From NCBI GenBank assembly GCA_025093985.1, contig JACAAK010000012.1, positions 1,302,001 to 1,366,000 on the forward strand: a stretch of 64,000 bases of DNA, in the 5' to 3' direction. Under the pieces are notes generated by a model. It had not been told where the DNA came from, ran no database searches, and was given only the letters and a program-made list of their open reading frames with translations. Positions 12,571 through 24,600 of this stretch are shown here, in pieces. The first letter of the stretch is position 1. Each line of letters begins with the position of its first letter. A program made the translations under genes and the position numbers. Origin of the DNA: Calvatia gigantea (Eukaryota; Basidiomycota; Agaricomycetes; Agaricales; Lycoperdaceae).

Positions 12571-15500
12571 CTAATTCAAGAACCCACGACATTTAGTGGA
12601 GCCACACAAGCAAGGAATTTTGTCCTGCTCGAAGGGGAAATGATAATCTATAGGAAGAAAGGATGAGCTAGAGACTCAGGGCAGGCAGGAGGAAGGTATG
12701 CTCACCATAAGTAATCTCATCACCCAATTCAATATCTTGTTTAGCATATATGACGATCTTTTTCTCTCCATTAATCGTAATGATCTTGGCATTGCAGTTA
12801 GGATCACACGAGTGGTTAATGAGGCGCCTACGAATCTCGATCAATTGCCTATCATCCGAAAATGTCAGGCTAGGGAACTCACCCAAGATTGCCCTTCTTT
12901 GTGGCATCTACCACCAAGTCCTCGTCAATCCTGAACAAATAGCTGCTTCCAATCCCTTGCCTTTCGTACGCCTTCTCCCGTTTATCGGCCACCGCAGCTC
13001 GGATAACCTCACCTACATACTCGATAACCATCTCGTTCTTGGCAATCCTCTCCATTGCGTAAAGGCCCCAGTCGTGAATTGGGCTCTTCGCGAACCGGAG
13101 GTGCTTTTTCCGCGTCTGCAATTGGTTGAACTTGAAGGTCAGCTCATTTGCGGCGGCCGTTTCGCCCATTGACAATGCGACTGCGCGCTGGAACTGGTTG
13201 ATTTCTTCCAGGCCCTGCGCCCGTCGCCGGGCATTGGCACGGTTAGACCGCGAGGATGTTACGTGTTGCTGTGGCTGCTGCTTAGGTTCGTCCACCAGTG
13301 CTGGTGTGGCGGCATTAGTCGCGCGAGCTTGATACTGCGCAACGTACGCGGCTTTCTCCGCATGGGTGATTTTGTAGTACCCCTCAGTCCTCGCAGAGCC
13401 AGTAACATGCGTGCGAAACGTTGTCGATTGCGTGAAATCTACAGTAGGAGCAAGGGTTTCTTGCTCCTGCTCCGCCCGGCGTGGCTTGAATCCGGATAAC
13501 GCTAACCTGGCGTAATACAAGTCTTCGTCATCTTCACATAGACCAGACTCCAAGGGATCCGGTGGAGGGGGTGTAGGTGGAGGCGTAACCACGCGAGGCT
13601 TGCCTTTTCTCTTGGGCACGGGCGAAGGTGACCGGGATTCTGATGGCGTAACGGGCACCTGGATCTCTTCCACAACCACAACCTTCCTCGATCTCCTCTT
13701 GGCCCCTTTTTTGACCTTCTCCTTCTCCACTTTGGCTTTCTTCCGTTGTGGCTGTTCTTCCTCTACCTCCTCCGATGTCGCACGCTTCTTGTGCGCGTCA
13801 CCCGTCACTTCTGCTAATTTAACCAAATCGGCTGGGTCTTCTTCCTCTGACTCAAGTTCATCCTCCTCCACAACTTTCTTTGTCCCCTTGACCACAATAG
13901 ATTCCTTTCTCATCCTTTTCCTCGGTCGCTCGATGATCTCTTCCTCCTCGTCCTCTTCGTCCTCTTCGTCCCTTTCTTCCTCCGCCCCCTCATCATGTTC
14001 TGCCTCGGGCTTCTCCACCCCGGGCTTAGCGCTGGGTAGTTCCTCAACCTCTTTCACAACTTTCTGCTTCTTGAATGACAGGCCTTTCAAACTCCACCCT
14101 TTCGCCCTCGCGCCTATTGCAGCAGCCTCCATTCCCTTCCTTTTCATCTCCCCGACCAACCTCGTGAGCTCTGGTGATACGACTTTCTCCAACACATCTT
14201 TCTCTAATGCAGTTTTCAACTCGCGCACGATTCTCACCTGAGCCTGTTCGATGAGCTCTTCAGGCTTGAGTTCACCTTTCGCACGTGCCGAGGCTGGCAG
14301 GGTTTTCACTGCAGGCTGGACCGTGAGGACTACAGGTTGGTACGCAAGGGTTTTGTTTTGGATACTGAGTACGCGTTGAGCGCGGTGCGCAGAGTCAGAT
14401 TTGTTAAATGTAACATAGAGGCCGGTATGATCTCGTAGAACCTGCACATACGGAATGATGTGACAATAATAATAATAAAAAAAGGGGGGGGACAGGGGAG
14501 ATCAGTGGTTGTAACTACGCCAAAGTAGTAGCAATTGCGCACCTTGTCTGGATAAAAGCCCTCAAAGAACGACATAACCTCTTCATCCCTCACGGAACTC
14601 AAGCCCCCGCTTCCGCCACCTTCCCTCGCGACTTTCACATGATCAAGCCCATTCTCAAATAACTTCCTCAGCACTTCATTCCTCTCCTCCTCCCTCTCCT
14701 GTTCAGTCTCGTACGCGCTCTTTCTTGACCTCCCACCACCGCGACCATCTCGATCTCTGCTGTCGTGATGACCATCCCGGTCCCGATCTCGATCTCGATA
14801 AGATGATGAGTATGAGTACGGTGATGGCGAGCGGGAGAGCGCATTATACGGTGATGGTTGGTAATGGTCGCCGCGGCGTGAGAAGTAACTGTAACCTCTT
14901 GCCCTACCTCTATCCCTCTCGCGGTCCCGTTCCCGCTCCCACTCTCTTTCTCGGTCACGCTCTCTGTCTCTATCTCTATCCCGGTCCCGGTCGCGCTCCC
15001 TGTCCCTGTCCCTATCCCTCTCTCTGTCTCTATCTCTGTTCCTGTCTCTGTCTCTCTCGCGGTCAAAGTATCCATCATGCATCGGAGTCGACCCGCTCGA
15101 CTCACCACCCCCATTCCTATACCTGGGCGTTCCCAACGCACTCCCACTCCCACTAGCAGCCATCCCAGCGGGTGTCGACCCCGATGCCGGCATCGCCATT
15201 GGACTCGCCCTCGTGTCTGTCCTTGCCTTAAAAAAGCCACTAGAAATCCGACTGGCTTTCATTCTACTTTCATATAACTGAGCCGAGGACAACCCTGAAA
15301 CCGAGGAGGGACCAGATGTGGGGACAGCACTAGCAACCAAGGGCGTGGTGCCCCCCGTGATTACAGCGTCGGCTGCTGCTAGCGCACTTTCTAAGACGGT
15401 CACGGAGGGACGTTGAGGAAGTCCATGTTTAGTCGGTGCAGGTGGAAGTTTGGATGATAGGCTGATAGGTGTGGATACTATTGGGCTGTGGACGCCTGTG

Positions 15501-18020
15501 TTCGGGTCTGTGGGTGAGATTGTTGCTGAGAGTGGTGTAGATCCAGAGGTCGCGTGCGCAAGATTAGGATTCGGCGGAAGAGGGTGATGAAGTCGACCAT
15601 CCGGTCGAGGTATACCCGTCGTACCGGGCACAAGGGGTTTCCGCTGTGGTGTCTGCCCAGTTGGAGTTGATACACGCAAACTCCCACTCCCACTTGCTGC
15701 CCCACCTGTTGTATCACTAACGCCAGCAGAGCCAGGGGCGGCTGTCGCGCTGGGGCCCAATAGAATCTCCCTTTTCTTCCGCTCCCTCTCTTCCCTCTCT
15801 CTTTTCTTTCTTTCCTCCAGCTCTTTTAGCACCGCCTTGAGCTTCACACCTTCGTCATCAAAGACGACTCTGATCTCTCCTTCATCTCCTTGTCCGCCCT
15901 TCGCGTTCGACATCCCTATGATTACACCCGGCAATCCACCCTTCCGACCATTTTCCTTCTCAACGCATTTCTTCGCCTCCTCGTGTGTCTGGAATTTAAG
16001 ATGCACGATACCAAGCGCACTCCCATTCTCCTTGTCGATCTGCGAATCAAAGGACGAAATATGGCCATACTGGCTATAGTGCCGCCTTATAGCATTATTC
16101 GGCGTAAGTGGAGGAAGGTTGGTTACCAACACTGATGTGGGCGGTGGAGGTCCTATCGAACTTGCATCGTACTAAAAATAGAACAGAACCAGAAACAGAA
16201 TGTTGTGTTGTATCAGCGAACGCAAGTCATCTCTCACGGAAATATAATAACAATAGATCCACGACACGGACGCGGAATACACACATACCTCATATTTGAC
16301 ATCAATAAACTCCTTCCTCAAACTCCTAACCCCAGGTTTTGGCGCCCACCCGGGATCCTTCCTCGGATCCCTGACCTCACCCACGTCTTCCTCTTTCACT
16401 CCATCCTCCGTAGCCTCTTCCCAGACTTTACCCTCGAACCGTATAAAACCCTCTTTACCATGTGTCTGAGCCTTATAAATCCTGTCTTTATCGGATTTCC
16501 TCGCGTGCTCCATGAGGCTCTTGTAATAGGCTGCTTTGGCGGGTTGGTACGAAGATGGGTTAGACACTGCGGCAGCGGAAGTCGCAGAATCGGTGTGTCC
16601 ATCGTAGAGGAGTTTGTACGTGCGTAGGTTTGGTGATTGTGGGTATTCGGATGGTAGAGGGGGCCAGTCAGGAAGTGGAGGTAAAGAATAGAGTTTTGGA
16701 GGTTCTGGTTCTGGTTCCGGCTGTGGTGCAGGTGTGGGTTCTCGTACAGGCTCAGGCGCGGATTCAACTTTCGATGACGATTCTGGTTCTGGCTCTGATT
16801 TTTTCATGAGTAACTCCAGTGGTGAAGGTGGTGAGGGCGACGCGGATGCAGGAGGAGGCGTGGGCGGCTTTGAGGGCGCGGGTAGAGGAGGCGTTGGAGA
16901 TCGCGGTGGTGGTGGAGGAGGAAGTACCTTTTCTTCAGGTGGCGGTGGCTGTTGTGGCGTTGGAGGAGGATCTGAAGGAGGCGGGGGCGGTTTTGGTACC
17001 AGTGATATTGATATTGGTTCCTTTTTCTCGGGAAGTAGGGTACTTGGAGACGGAGAAGGTTGTCTAGGGGGAACAGGGGGTGTAGACACTTTTGTCAGAA
17101 GAGGAGGTGGAGGGGGCGGTTCTGAAGAGGGTGGAGGCGGAGGCGGTTCTGTTGAAGGAGGTGGTGGAGGATGAGATTCAACAGGTAATGGTGGTGGTGG
17201 TAGTGAAGGTATTTGAGGATCCGAGGGTATTGGTGGTGGTGGGGATCTCGGTTCTGCTGGAGGAAGCGCAGCTGGTGGTGGTGGAGGCGGCGGTGGTTGC
17301 TCAGCACCGGGAGGCGGAGGCGGGGGCGGAGGCTCTAGCGCGAGCGCCGGTCGATCACGAGTAGTCAGAGAACGTGGGTGCAATGGAATATGCACGGGAG
17401 GCTTGTCTCGTGGAAGACCAGTTTTCAACCCAGCAGGAGCAATAGGTATAGAAATTGTACTTCGAGACCCACTGCCGCCTGGTGCGCTGGGGGTGGTGGA
17501 TGAGCTTCCGCTTGCACCCTGCAGATTGTCATTCAAGACATTTGGCTGCGATTGAGACGACTGCCAGCCCTGTAAGAATTCATAGTAAATACCTGGTATA
17601 TCGGTGTCATAATAACAATAAAAATGTAATCACCCCGGAATCCGGCCTCCCACTCGCAGCATCAGAGCGTTTACCGTTTATTGATATAGGATGTCGAGTA
17701 GATTGGAGAGCATGGCTGGAAATACCGTTTGGAGTGCTGGGTCCGGCGAGCGTCTGCTGGGAAAAATGCGAATTATTAACGAGGTGTTTTGGGGCGGTGG
17801 GTGGTTGTCTGGAAAGGCCATTCGTGAGACTGCGAGGACCTGTTGGAATAGAGCCAAATCGTGGATTGAGAGGGGAGGGGGTTGGAAGAGAGGATGACTG
17901 GCGGGAAGGTTGCTGTAGTGTGTGATGGTGTGGATGAGTTGGGGGTTGTCCTGGCGCAGATCCGGGCGGAAGAGAAGCCCGAAGTGCACGAGGACCAGTT
18001 GGAGGGGCCTTCCCCGACAT
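12571..18020 (-). CDS. SET1: SET1 histone H3 lysine-4 methyltransferase (COMPASS catalytic subunit)
   Basis: Set1 methylates H3K4 within COMPASS at transcribed genes. Exons in transcription order are 18020-17634, 17569-16289, 16171-14543, 14441-12883, 12827-12706 and 12647-12571, 5055 nt or 1684 residues with all phases matching. Domains: a Pro-rich N-terminus with long proline runs (about 190-420); an RRM near 570-640 starting [11 protein letters not shown]; an Arg-Asp/Arg-Glu dipeptide tract near 926-984; a second RRM-like fold after [16 protein letters not shown] near 1100; acidic and Lys-rich linkers; N-SET with [10 protein letters not shown] near 1496; SET from about 1544 with [18 protein letters not shown], the cofactor motif [11 protein letters not shown] and the ITYDYHFPFE end; and post-[16 protein letters not shown] at the very C-terminus. 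All SET and post-SET hallmarks are present, so it should be active. Confidence 0.95.
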
Positions 18021-18330
18021 CTGACGCGGCCCAGACGACGAAGAAAATGATGAGAAATAAAAGAAAGCAACAGTGAATGGAAGAAACAGTCACCGCTTTG
18101 CCGCGCGTGGCATAAGCAGACAGCCAAACAACACCCAACCAGAAACATATCTTAAAAGTCTTCACACTGCTGTTTACTCCTACATACTCTAGCTTAGTCT
18201 CAAAACATATCCATATTCACAATATTCAGTTCCTTACTCAGTCTGCTGTTTGTTGTATTTCATGCCTACACAAACCATCCAACAAGTGACCCATCACAAA
18301 CTACCCCTCTCGAAGCCCCCCTTGCTCCGA
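18021..18330. other. Short intergenic gap upstream of SET1
   Basis: Some 310 bp between the SET1 start codon and the stop of the next minus-strand gene. It must hold the SET1 promoter and 5' UTR. No TATA-like element or other site is clear. Confidence 0.4.
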
Positions 18331-19389
18331 TTAACCTACAGTCCCAGACCACGCAAACCACCTCTCCGCCCTTGCCCCATCCTGCGCCTGATCAATCAAA
18401 CCCATCGCTAGGTCAACCATATCCAGTTGCTCGAAGCTATACAGGAACACCGAGGCTCCGCAGCTGGAACAGAAATATCTCTTTCTCCCCACGCTCGACG
18501 AGTATTCCCCCATTCCGATCGGCAAATGACCCTTAAAATCAATCACATTCTCGGTCTTCTTGTCGTATATGTTCTGGATTGGCACACGCCCCCAAGAAAC
18601 AACTTCAAACCCTGTCGTCCGTTTACAAGATTCGCACTCGCAATGTCTCGCTGGAAATTTCTCTGATGATGACCTCGTCACGTATAACTCTATCCCCTGA
18701 CACTGGCAGTAGAAGTGGAGCTTGTTTTCATCAACTGGACCTGATGACAGATTGGGCGCTTTCCAGCTCTTTGACAACAACTCCCTCTCTCCGGCCCACG
18801 TAGACCACCTATCAAGGTTCTCAATGCCATCACGAAAGTGATCCACAAGCCCACCATCTAAAGTATCTTCGACAAAAATATGATACCCGACCTTCATGAC
18901 TCCTTCGACCTGATCTAACAATCCCGCCGCGATGCACCAATATGCCCCTGGCCCACGGCCGCCCTTGCCTTCAAGATCGATACCAAATGCCTTTGCAATT
19001 TCCTGATTGGCTAGGTTTTCTTTGTCACCAAGAAGCCAGGTACTATCCTGCCTCCACAACACATGTGCGCCACAGGTTTTGCAGAAGTAACGAGTCGCCA
19101 CGGGCGAGGTGCGATATTCTGTCAAGTTCGATAAAGTTGCTGTCCTGCCTCGTTCCTTGCTCTCTTGTAGGGGTTGTGGGTCGCCCGATGTTGTGAGGTG
19201 GTAAGGCCCACCGTTGATCTTGACGTGATTAACTGCCATCTGTCCAGTAGAATGCCTGCATGAATTGCAGTGACATAGGTCATTCTTGATTGGTAGGAGA
19301 GCTTTTGCGAATGCGACACGGAAGGAGTTGGATGTACAATGGCACGAGGCGTTAACGTATGTATGTTCGTTCGGATTAGCATCTGTCAT
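18331..19389 (-). CDS. Tandem GFA/CENP-V domain protein (zinc-binding, Mss4-like fold)
   Basis: GFA (glutathione-dependent formaldehyde-activating/CENP-V) domains are small zinc folds; most fungal members have no proven reaction. This uninterrupted frame of 352 residues holds two copies. Copy 1 shows CHC near residue 17, CHCNSC with RHSTG, and YFCKTCGAHV. Copy 2 shows CQCQG, HCECESCKRTTG and YFCSSCGASVF. Each therefore has the expected Cys-x-Cys, Cys-x2-Cys and Cys-x2-Cys ligand sets. A linker of about 100 residues with HDAxD-like acidic segments separates them, longer than a simple spacer. The frame is closed upstream, and no intron is needed. It is separated by about 500 bp from a divergently transcribed secreted-protein gene. 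Confidence 0.85.
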   Translation of the reverse strand: MTDANPNEHTYVNASCHCTSNSFRVAFAKALLPIKNDLCHCNSCRHSTGQMAVNHVKINGGPYHLTTSGDPQPLQESKERGRTATLSNLTEYRTSPVATRYFCKTCGAHVLWRQDSTWLLGDKENLANQEIAKAFGIDLEGKGGRGPGAYWCIAAGLLDQVEGVMKVGYHIFVEDTLDGGLVDHFRDGIENLDRWSTWAGERELLSKSWKAPNLSSGPVDENKLHFYCQCQGIELYVTRSSSEKFPARHCECESCKRTTGFEVVSWGRVPIQNIYDKKTENVIDFKGHLPIGMGEYSSSVGRKRYFCSSCGASVFLYSFEQLDMVDLAMGLIDQAQDGARAERWFAWSGTVG

Positions 19390-19907
19390 CGCATGGAAGT
19401 GATTTAAGACGTCCTAGTTGTTGGGGCGAAATTAATATCAACAACTAGATGTTTATCTTATCCACTGTCATCGAGACATCGGTCACCTGCCCAAGTCCTC
19501 CTTAATGTGGACTTTGTGCACACAGATAGACACAGATGTTGCTTCGCATACCTAACCAAATTCACTCCAATCTCTTCCCTCGGTATCAGCACTAATCATC
19601 ACCATTCAGCCTGTCAATCGCCCGTCGTACCCCAAAGCTGAAGCAGGTGAGAATCAGAGATTACGAATGGAATGACAGGACGGCTCAAGCAAGTACTGTC
19701 GGTCATCCGCATTCGTCCGGAGGAAATCAATTAAGATCGATCATATGATCAGAAGCCCCTGTTTCCCCACGTCCTCTCCCCACACTGGCATCTGCCTCTC
19801 ATCCCAACCTTTCTCCCTCTGTCACTGGCGCCTCCCTATATACTACTGGGTGGTTACGGATTCACATCACCTCCAACCTTCGCTTGCTTTCTTGATTTCA
19901 CATCATC
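19390..19907. other. Divergent intergenic region
   Basis: This 518-bp space separates the GFA gene (-) and the secreted eight-cysteine gene (+), so it should carry both promoters. A TATA-like element facing right is listed separately. Pyrimidine-rich stretches at 19790-19835 are typical of basidiomycete promoters. Confidence 0.5.
19837..19842 (+). promoter_or_regulatory. TATA-like element
   Basis: TATATA lies 66 bp upstream of the ATG at 19908 and follows a CT-rich tract. Position and context fit a core promoter for the secreted protein gene; inferred from sequence only. Confidence 0.4.
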
Positions 19908-20661
19908 ATGAGATACGACTTTGTTTTGGCTTATCTCACCTTTCCTCTCCTTTTGGTGGTTTCCGTTCTGGGTGTTCCGACATCCGTTGAGAGCAGGAGC
20001 GGTAGTAAGAGTGAAAGCAGTCTGCGAGCGAGGACGACCCCATTCTTTCCCGATCAACCGCCTTCCTGCCCTATTTGCGCCAAAGTGAGTAGTCACAGAC
20101 CCTGAGTGAAAGCACTGTTCTTGTGACTGGGGAATCGAACTCGCGACCAAAGTTATCAATAATGACCCATAACTACATACTGACCACAAATTATACAGGA
20201 CTACCCAAGCATTAACAGTTGTGCTGAAGCCGCTCCTGTCCTACAAAACTTCACCAACGTTGGTCATTGGGGCTCTTTAAACCGCTTTAAGTGGCCTAAT
20301 CCCTGCGTGCATATAGATCATCTTCAACCCAGGTGCCTTCATCGACGTCATCAAATGCGCCTGCGTCGACACCTTCCAAGCCGTCTTCCCACAATGCGTC
20401 GACTGTTTCATTCGCACAGGCCAGGAAAACATCCTCAACACACCCAACCTTCCTGCTGTCGTCGATGGAATGTATGAAGTTTGTGCTATAGAGAGCACCT
20501 TGTTCGGCAATGTTTCTGCTGCTAATGGCGAAACTACACCTGGTGCTAGTGCGCCTGTTCCCTCGCCGATGAGCAATACGGCGGTTCGCATACAGGAGCA
20601 GGCGATCACGGTAGTACTGGCAACGTTATTGGGTGTTGGATTAGCTTCCTTTGTTTTGTGA
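19908..20661 (+). CDS. Small secreted eight-cysteine protein, probably GPI-anchored
   Basis: Three exons (19908-20084, 20199-20258, 20317-20661), all phase 0, encode 193 residues. The N-terminus is a signal peptide (MRYDFVLAYLTFPLLLVVSV), and the C-terminus is a second hydrophobic stretch (ITVVLATLLGVGLASFVL) after a Ser/Pro/Thr-rich segment, the usual layout of a GPI-anchor signal. The mature part has eight cysteines in the order CxxC, C, CxC, CxxC, C, which would form four disulfides. The number resembles CFEM-type domains, but the spacing does not convince me that it is one. It probably sits on the cell surface or wall. The intron 1 donor (AAA/GTGAGT) and both acceptors are canonical; the second donor (GTTGGT) is weaker. 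Confidence 0.72.
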
Positions 20662-21687
20662 GTGCACGATTTCTGGGTATTTTGAGGGGCTATTTATTGT
20701 ATCATGACTGTAACGACGTTTGACGACTTTGTAACGACTTGCAACGAATGCTGCCACCGAACAAGTTTTCGTTTGACCTTTCATAGGTTTCCTAATCCCT
20801 CGAGTGATGCCAGAGAGCAGCTGGGAAATTGAAGTGGGATGATATCAGTGATGGCATCAATGGATCCTTACACTCAGCGGTGAAAAATGCTGCTGAGCAA
20901 ACGTTCAGACATCCAAACGCCGAAACTTACCGCTAAAAGCCACCTTCTCCGGAACTACAACCGCCTCCCACAGCTCGCAATGAAGAGCTACAGAGGCCCG
21001 CCCAATATACACTTACTGGCACCGCGTTCTCACACCACGCACCGCCGTCATATGTTAAGAAGCAGCAGTGATGAAGATAGCTTTCTATCACGATACACAT
21101 GATCCTCTTGATTCTTCTGGGTCGAGGTAAGCTGGACGGATCCGAGGATAGGCCTAGCCAACTCCACGAATACGGCGTCACGAACTAGATTCTTCTTCGA
21201 GGTCCATGTCCTTTCCTCCTCAGAGGATGGTTGAACGCCGAACGTCGAACCACTGGACCCCTTGTCAGCCCCAAACACATTTTAAAATATATATATTCTC
21301 TATCAGCCGGAACTTTTAACCACCTCAGTCCACCACATTCATAGAACTACACACACCCAACTCCTGTCACCGCAGAATAAAGAAATCACGAAGGGTATCG
21401 GCTCTGGACCAACGACATGATCACAGGGCTACACTTCCATGTGGTTTGGAAGCCTTTCACAACGATTCTGCTCACGTCGAGCACACACCTACTGCCTGTT
21501 AATATCTTCTTCAATGTAAGCGTACTCACCACAACCTTAATGTTATTTTTGGTTTTCCGACAGAGCGGTCACAAGGAGGATCACTGTCTTTCGCCGGGCC
21601 GCCCAAGAACCCGAGGAATGGTATATATAATACCGTGGATCTTCACCTTGTCACTTCGATTCTCTACCTCGAGGCGTAGTGATCACT
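20662..21687. other. Intergenic region upstream of the GH127 gene
   Basis: About 1 kb with no supported gene. TA-rich sequence lies at 21283-21300 and a TATA-like site at 21622-21630. Short open frames on both strands have no recognisable content. Confidence 0.45.
21622..21630 (+). promoter_or_regulatory. TATA box candidate for the GH127 gene
   Basis: TATATATAA lies 58 bp upstream of the ATG at 21688, a suitable distance for a short fungal 5' leader. Inferred from sequence only. Confidence 0.45.
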
Positions 21688-24600
21688 ATGAAGTTTTTAT
21701 CTGCGACAAGATTGCTCACCTTGTCGGGAGCTTTTCTTTTGGCCAAAGGACAGACAGGCCGTAAGTCAGTTTGACTTGCTGTAGTGTATGAGAAGTTCCA
21801 AATGGGTTGACATTGGCAAACGTTCGTAGTTGCTCCCAAGAAGTTCTTGACCCTGCCTCTTGGGCAAGTGAGACCTACAGGATGGCTGTTAGACCAGGTA
21901 TGTACACCTGTCTTTTCATCCGAGCATATTCTGATCTCATTGCTTAGCTCAATGTTCAAATCAATGGTCTTGCAGGCCATGAACATGAGTTCTATAATTA
22001 GTACGAATTATTTATCATACAATGTGCTTCTGCTAACATAACGACAGTGCTTCCAAGACTGATTGGGTTGGCGGTACGTCGTTATATTCCAGCCTTGAGG
22101 AAGGTGAGAGTGTGTCATAGCCCTTCAAGAGTATGGAATGCTCAAAGATTTTTTTTTTGTATAGCTGGAAGCTATTGGTTTGTGAGTCCAGCAACATCAC
22201 CTCGGTCGGCTCTAGAATTTAACGGTATCTTCCGCTCTAGAACGCATTGATACCAAACGCTATCCTCGTCAATCACACCGTCATCACTCAGAAGACCCTC
22301 GACTTCCTCGACTATGTATTGACAGCACCAAGACTCAACCGGTTGGCTTGGCCCTGAGGTCGGAACCTCCAAACCGCGTTATCTCTGGGGAAGGTCGGTT
22401 GATCCGGTGTGGATCCACGGGTTGGTCCATTTGTTAATACCTTCTATAGATATCCGTTCTTCTTCGGAGCAATCCAACTCACCGAGGCCTTCCCCAATTT
22501 GACCGACCGTGTTGTCACCGCCCTTCACAAGTTCGTCGCCTTGGCCAATACTATGCTCAAGAATAATGGTCAGGGTGTTGAAGCATGGACTCAAACGCGC
22601 TGGGAAGATTTTGTCATCACCTTGCAATGGTAAGCCGGTTTTGTGATATAGTATTATGGTTGATTTGACTGGTTGATCTAGGTTATATGATAACCACCCG
22701 AATGGCAATGAGGCCCTTTTGATTGATACGATGAAACGCTTGAAATGGACTGGTGTCCCCTGGGAGAAGGTCTTTTCTGAGCAGGTGCGAGAAAACTATC
22801 CCATTGACTTGGTGCTTTTACCAACTTATTATTTTCCCAGTACTTCCCCAAGACTGCTGGTAAGCCATCCATTAGCTAAACGACGCAATGATTTAAATAT
22901 CTCAAATACTTATCTAGTTGAGCACACACCGGTACGTGACCACGCCACTAACATTCTTTCGCATATTGAACGTTTGTAGAACCCATTCAACCTGCCCTTG
23001 ACAGTGAGTGTGCCACCAAATTCGAATCAACATATACCTAACACGCGAAATTCAGTGGCATGGTGTCAACATGGCGGAAGGTCTCAAGGCCCTCCCATCC
23101 ACATACCGGTTTACTCACAACCAAACGGGTGAGCGTCTGAGCAAATCACAAGTACAGCGTCTTCTCAACAGACTCCGACAGATATTGACGTTGCTAGCAG
23201 GGGCTGGGACATGCTTTTCCAGTATCATGGTCGACCCTCTGGTATTTACGCTGCAGACGAATATTTAGCTGGATTGGAAGCCGTTCGAGGGTAAGTCCTG
23301 TTCTTTGGGATCTCGGTGTGACCGTTGACATGTTCTGATCATAGGACTGAGCTGTGCCTTGTCGTGGTAGGTCCATTGACCATGCCGTTTGTGATTGACG
23401 CCTAATGTCGTCTCTCATTATAGGAAACCATGTTCTCGTATGCCAAGTGTTCATTCACATATGTTTTGCACTAAATTGGTCACAGGGGTTCTTATCTCTA
23501 CCAAGTCATCGGAGATCCCAAGTTCGCCGACCGGGTGAGTGCAAATTATACCCTCTATTTACACTATTCTCAATCAAACGAAAGGTTGAAAGAATCACAT
23601 ACAATGCTCTTCCTGCGACTTTGACGGGAGGTAAACTCATTCATAAAACAATCAGCGTCAATGGCTAACTTCGGCATAGACATGTGGAGTAGGCAATATT
23701 TGCAGCAACAGAACCAGGTCGGCTCGAAGAACATGAATCCGTGAGTGAAGCAAGCGCTAACTTCGGTGTGGATTATTAACCCAACACATTTATAGGAACC
23801 CCTTCCCGAATGACGGGTAAGTGGCGACCGCCATGAGAATTTGTTGGAATCATTAACAGACAAGCTTCACAGCGCCTATTCCAATGTCTTCGGGTTGGAG
23901 CCGAACTATCCGTATGTTCTTTCAGACTCGGCACACCTAAATTAGACCCGGTTTGACCAATCTCTGTCTTTACAGTTGTTGCACCGTCAACTTCCCTCAA
24001 GGATGGCCTAAATTTGTCGCAAATGCCTTCCTCACGACGCCCGACCAGAAATCACTCGTGCACTTGTACCTCGGTCCTTTCTCAACCACAGCTACTCTTG
24101 CATCGGGTTAGTTCTCCTGTAGTCCTGTCCCGTGTCTCTTCATTTACAGTCTTCCAGGAAACAAGGTTACCGTCAATGTCAACACCCTTTATCCCTTCAG
24201 TGACACATTAACAACTACGGTCACCGCAACCAGCGCCTTCACATATTATGTCCGAATTCCCGGCTGGGTTTCTGGAGGCACGATCGCAATTAACGGCGGG
24301 CAAGCAACGGCAGTTAGGCCAACGAACGGCTTGCATCCAGTCTCCATACCCGCAGGAACAACTAAGCTTGTCCTCAATCTCCCTGCCAAGATCACGACTG
24401 GTGCGTTCCAATCGACTTGTGACCGAGGGGCCAGTTTTGAATGAAACACTTCATGCAGAGAGCCGTCCTCACGGATCCATCGCCGTACATCGTGGACCAT
24501 TCAATTTCGCCTTCGATAGTAAGTGCCACTCAGGGTGCGGCCCATTAACCCCATATTAAAATGCCTTCCACAGTTCCGAGGAGCCAGAAGGTTCTCGCTA

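Noticed and set aside
13600..14241. Ser-rich plus-strand frame of 213 codons
   Set aside because: It is the exact antisense of the acidic and Lys-rich linker of SET1 and only reflects that codon bias.
14890..15070. CRISPR-like or minisatellite array
   Set aside because: The periodicity is from RD/RE codons within SET1; there are no constant repeats with unique spacers.
16734..17174. Gly-rich plus-strand frame
   Set aside because: Antisense of the proline runs in SET1; Pro codons read backwards give Gly codons.
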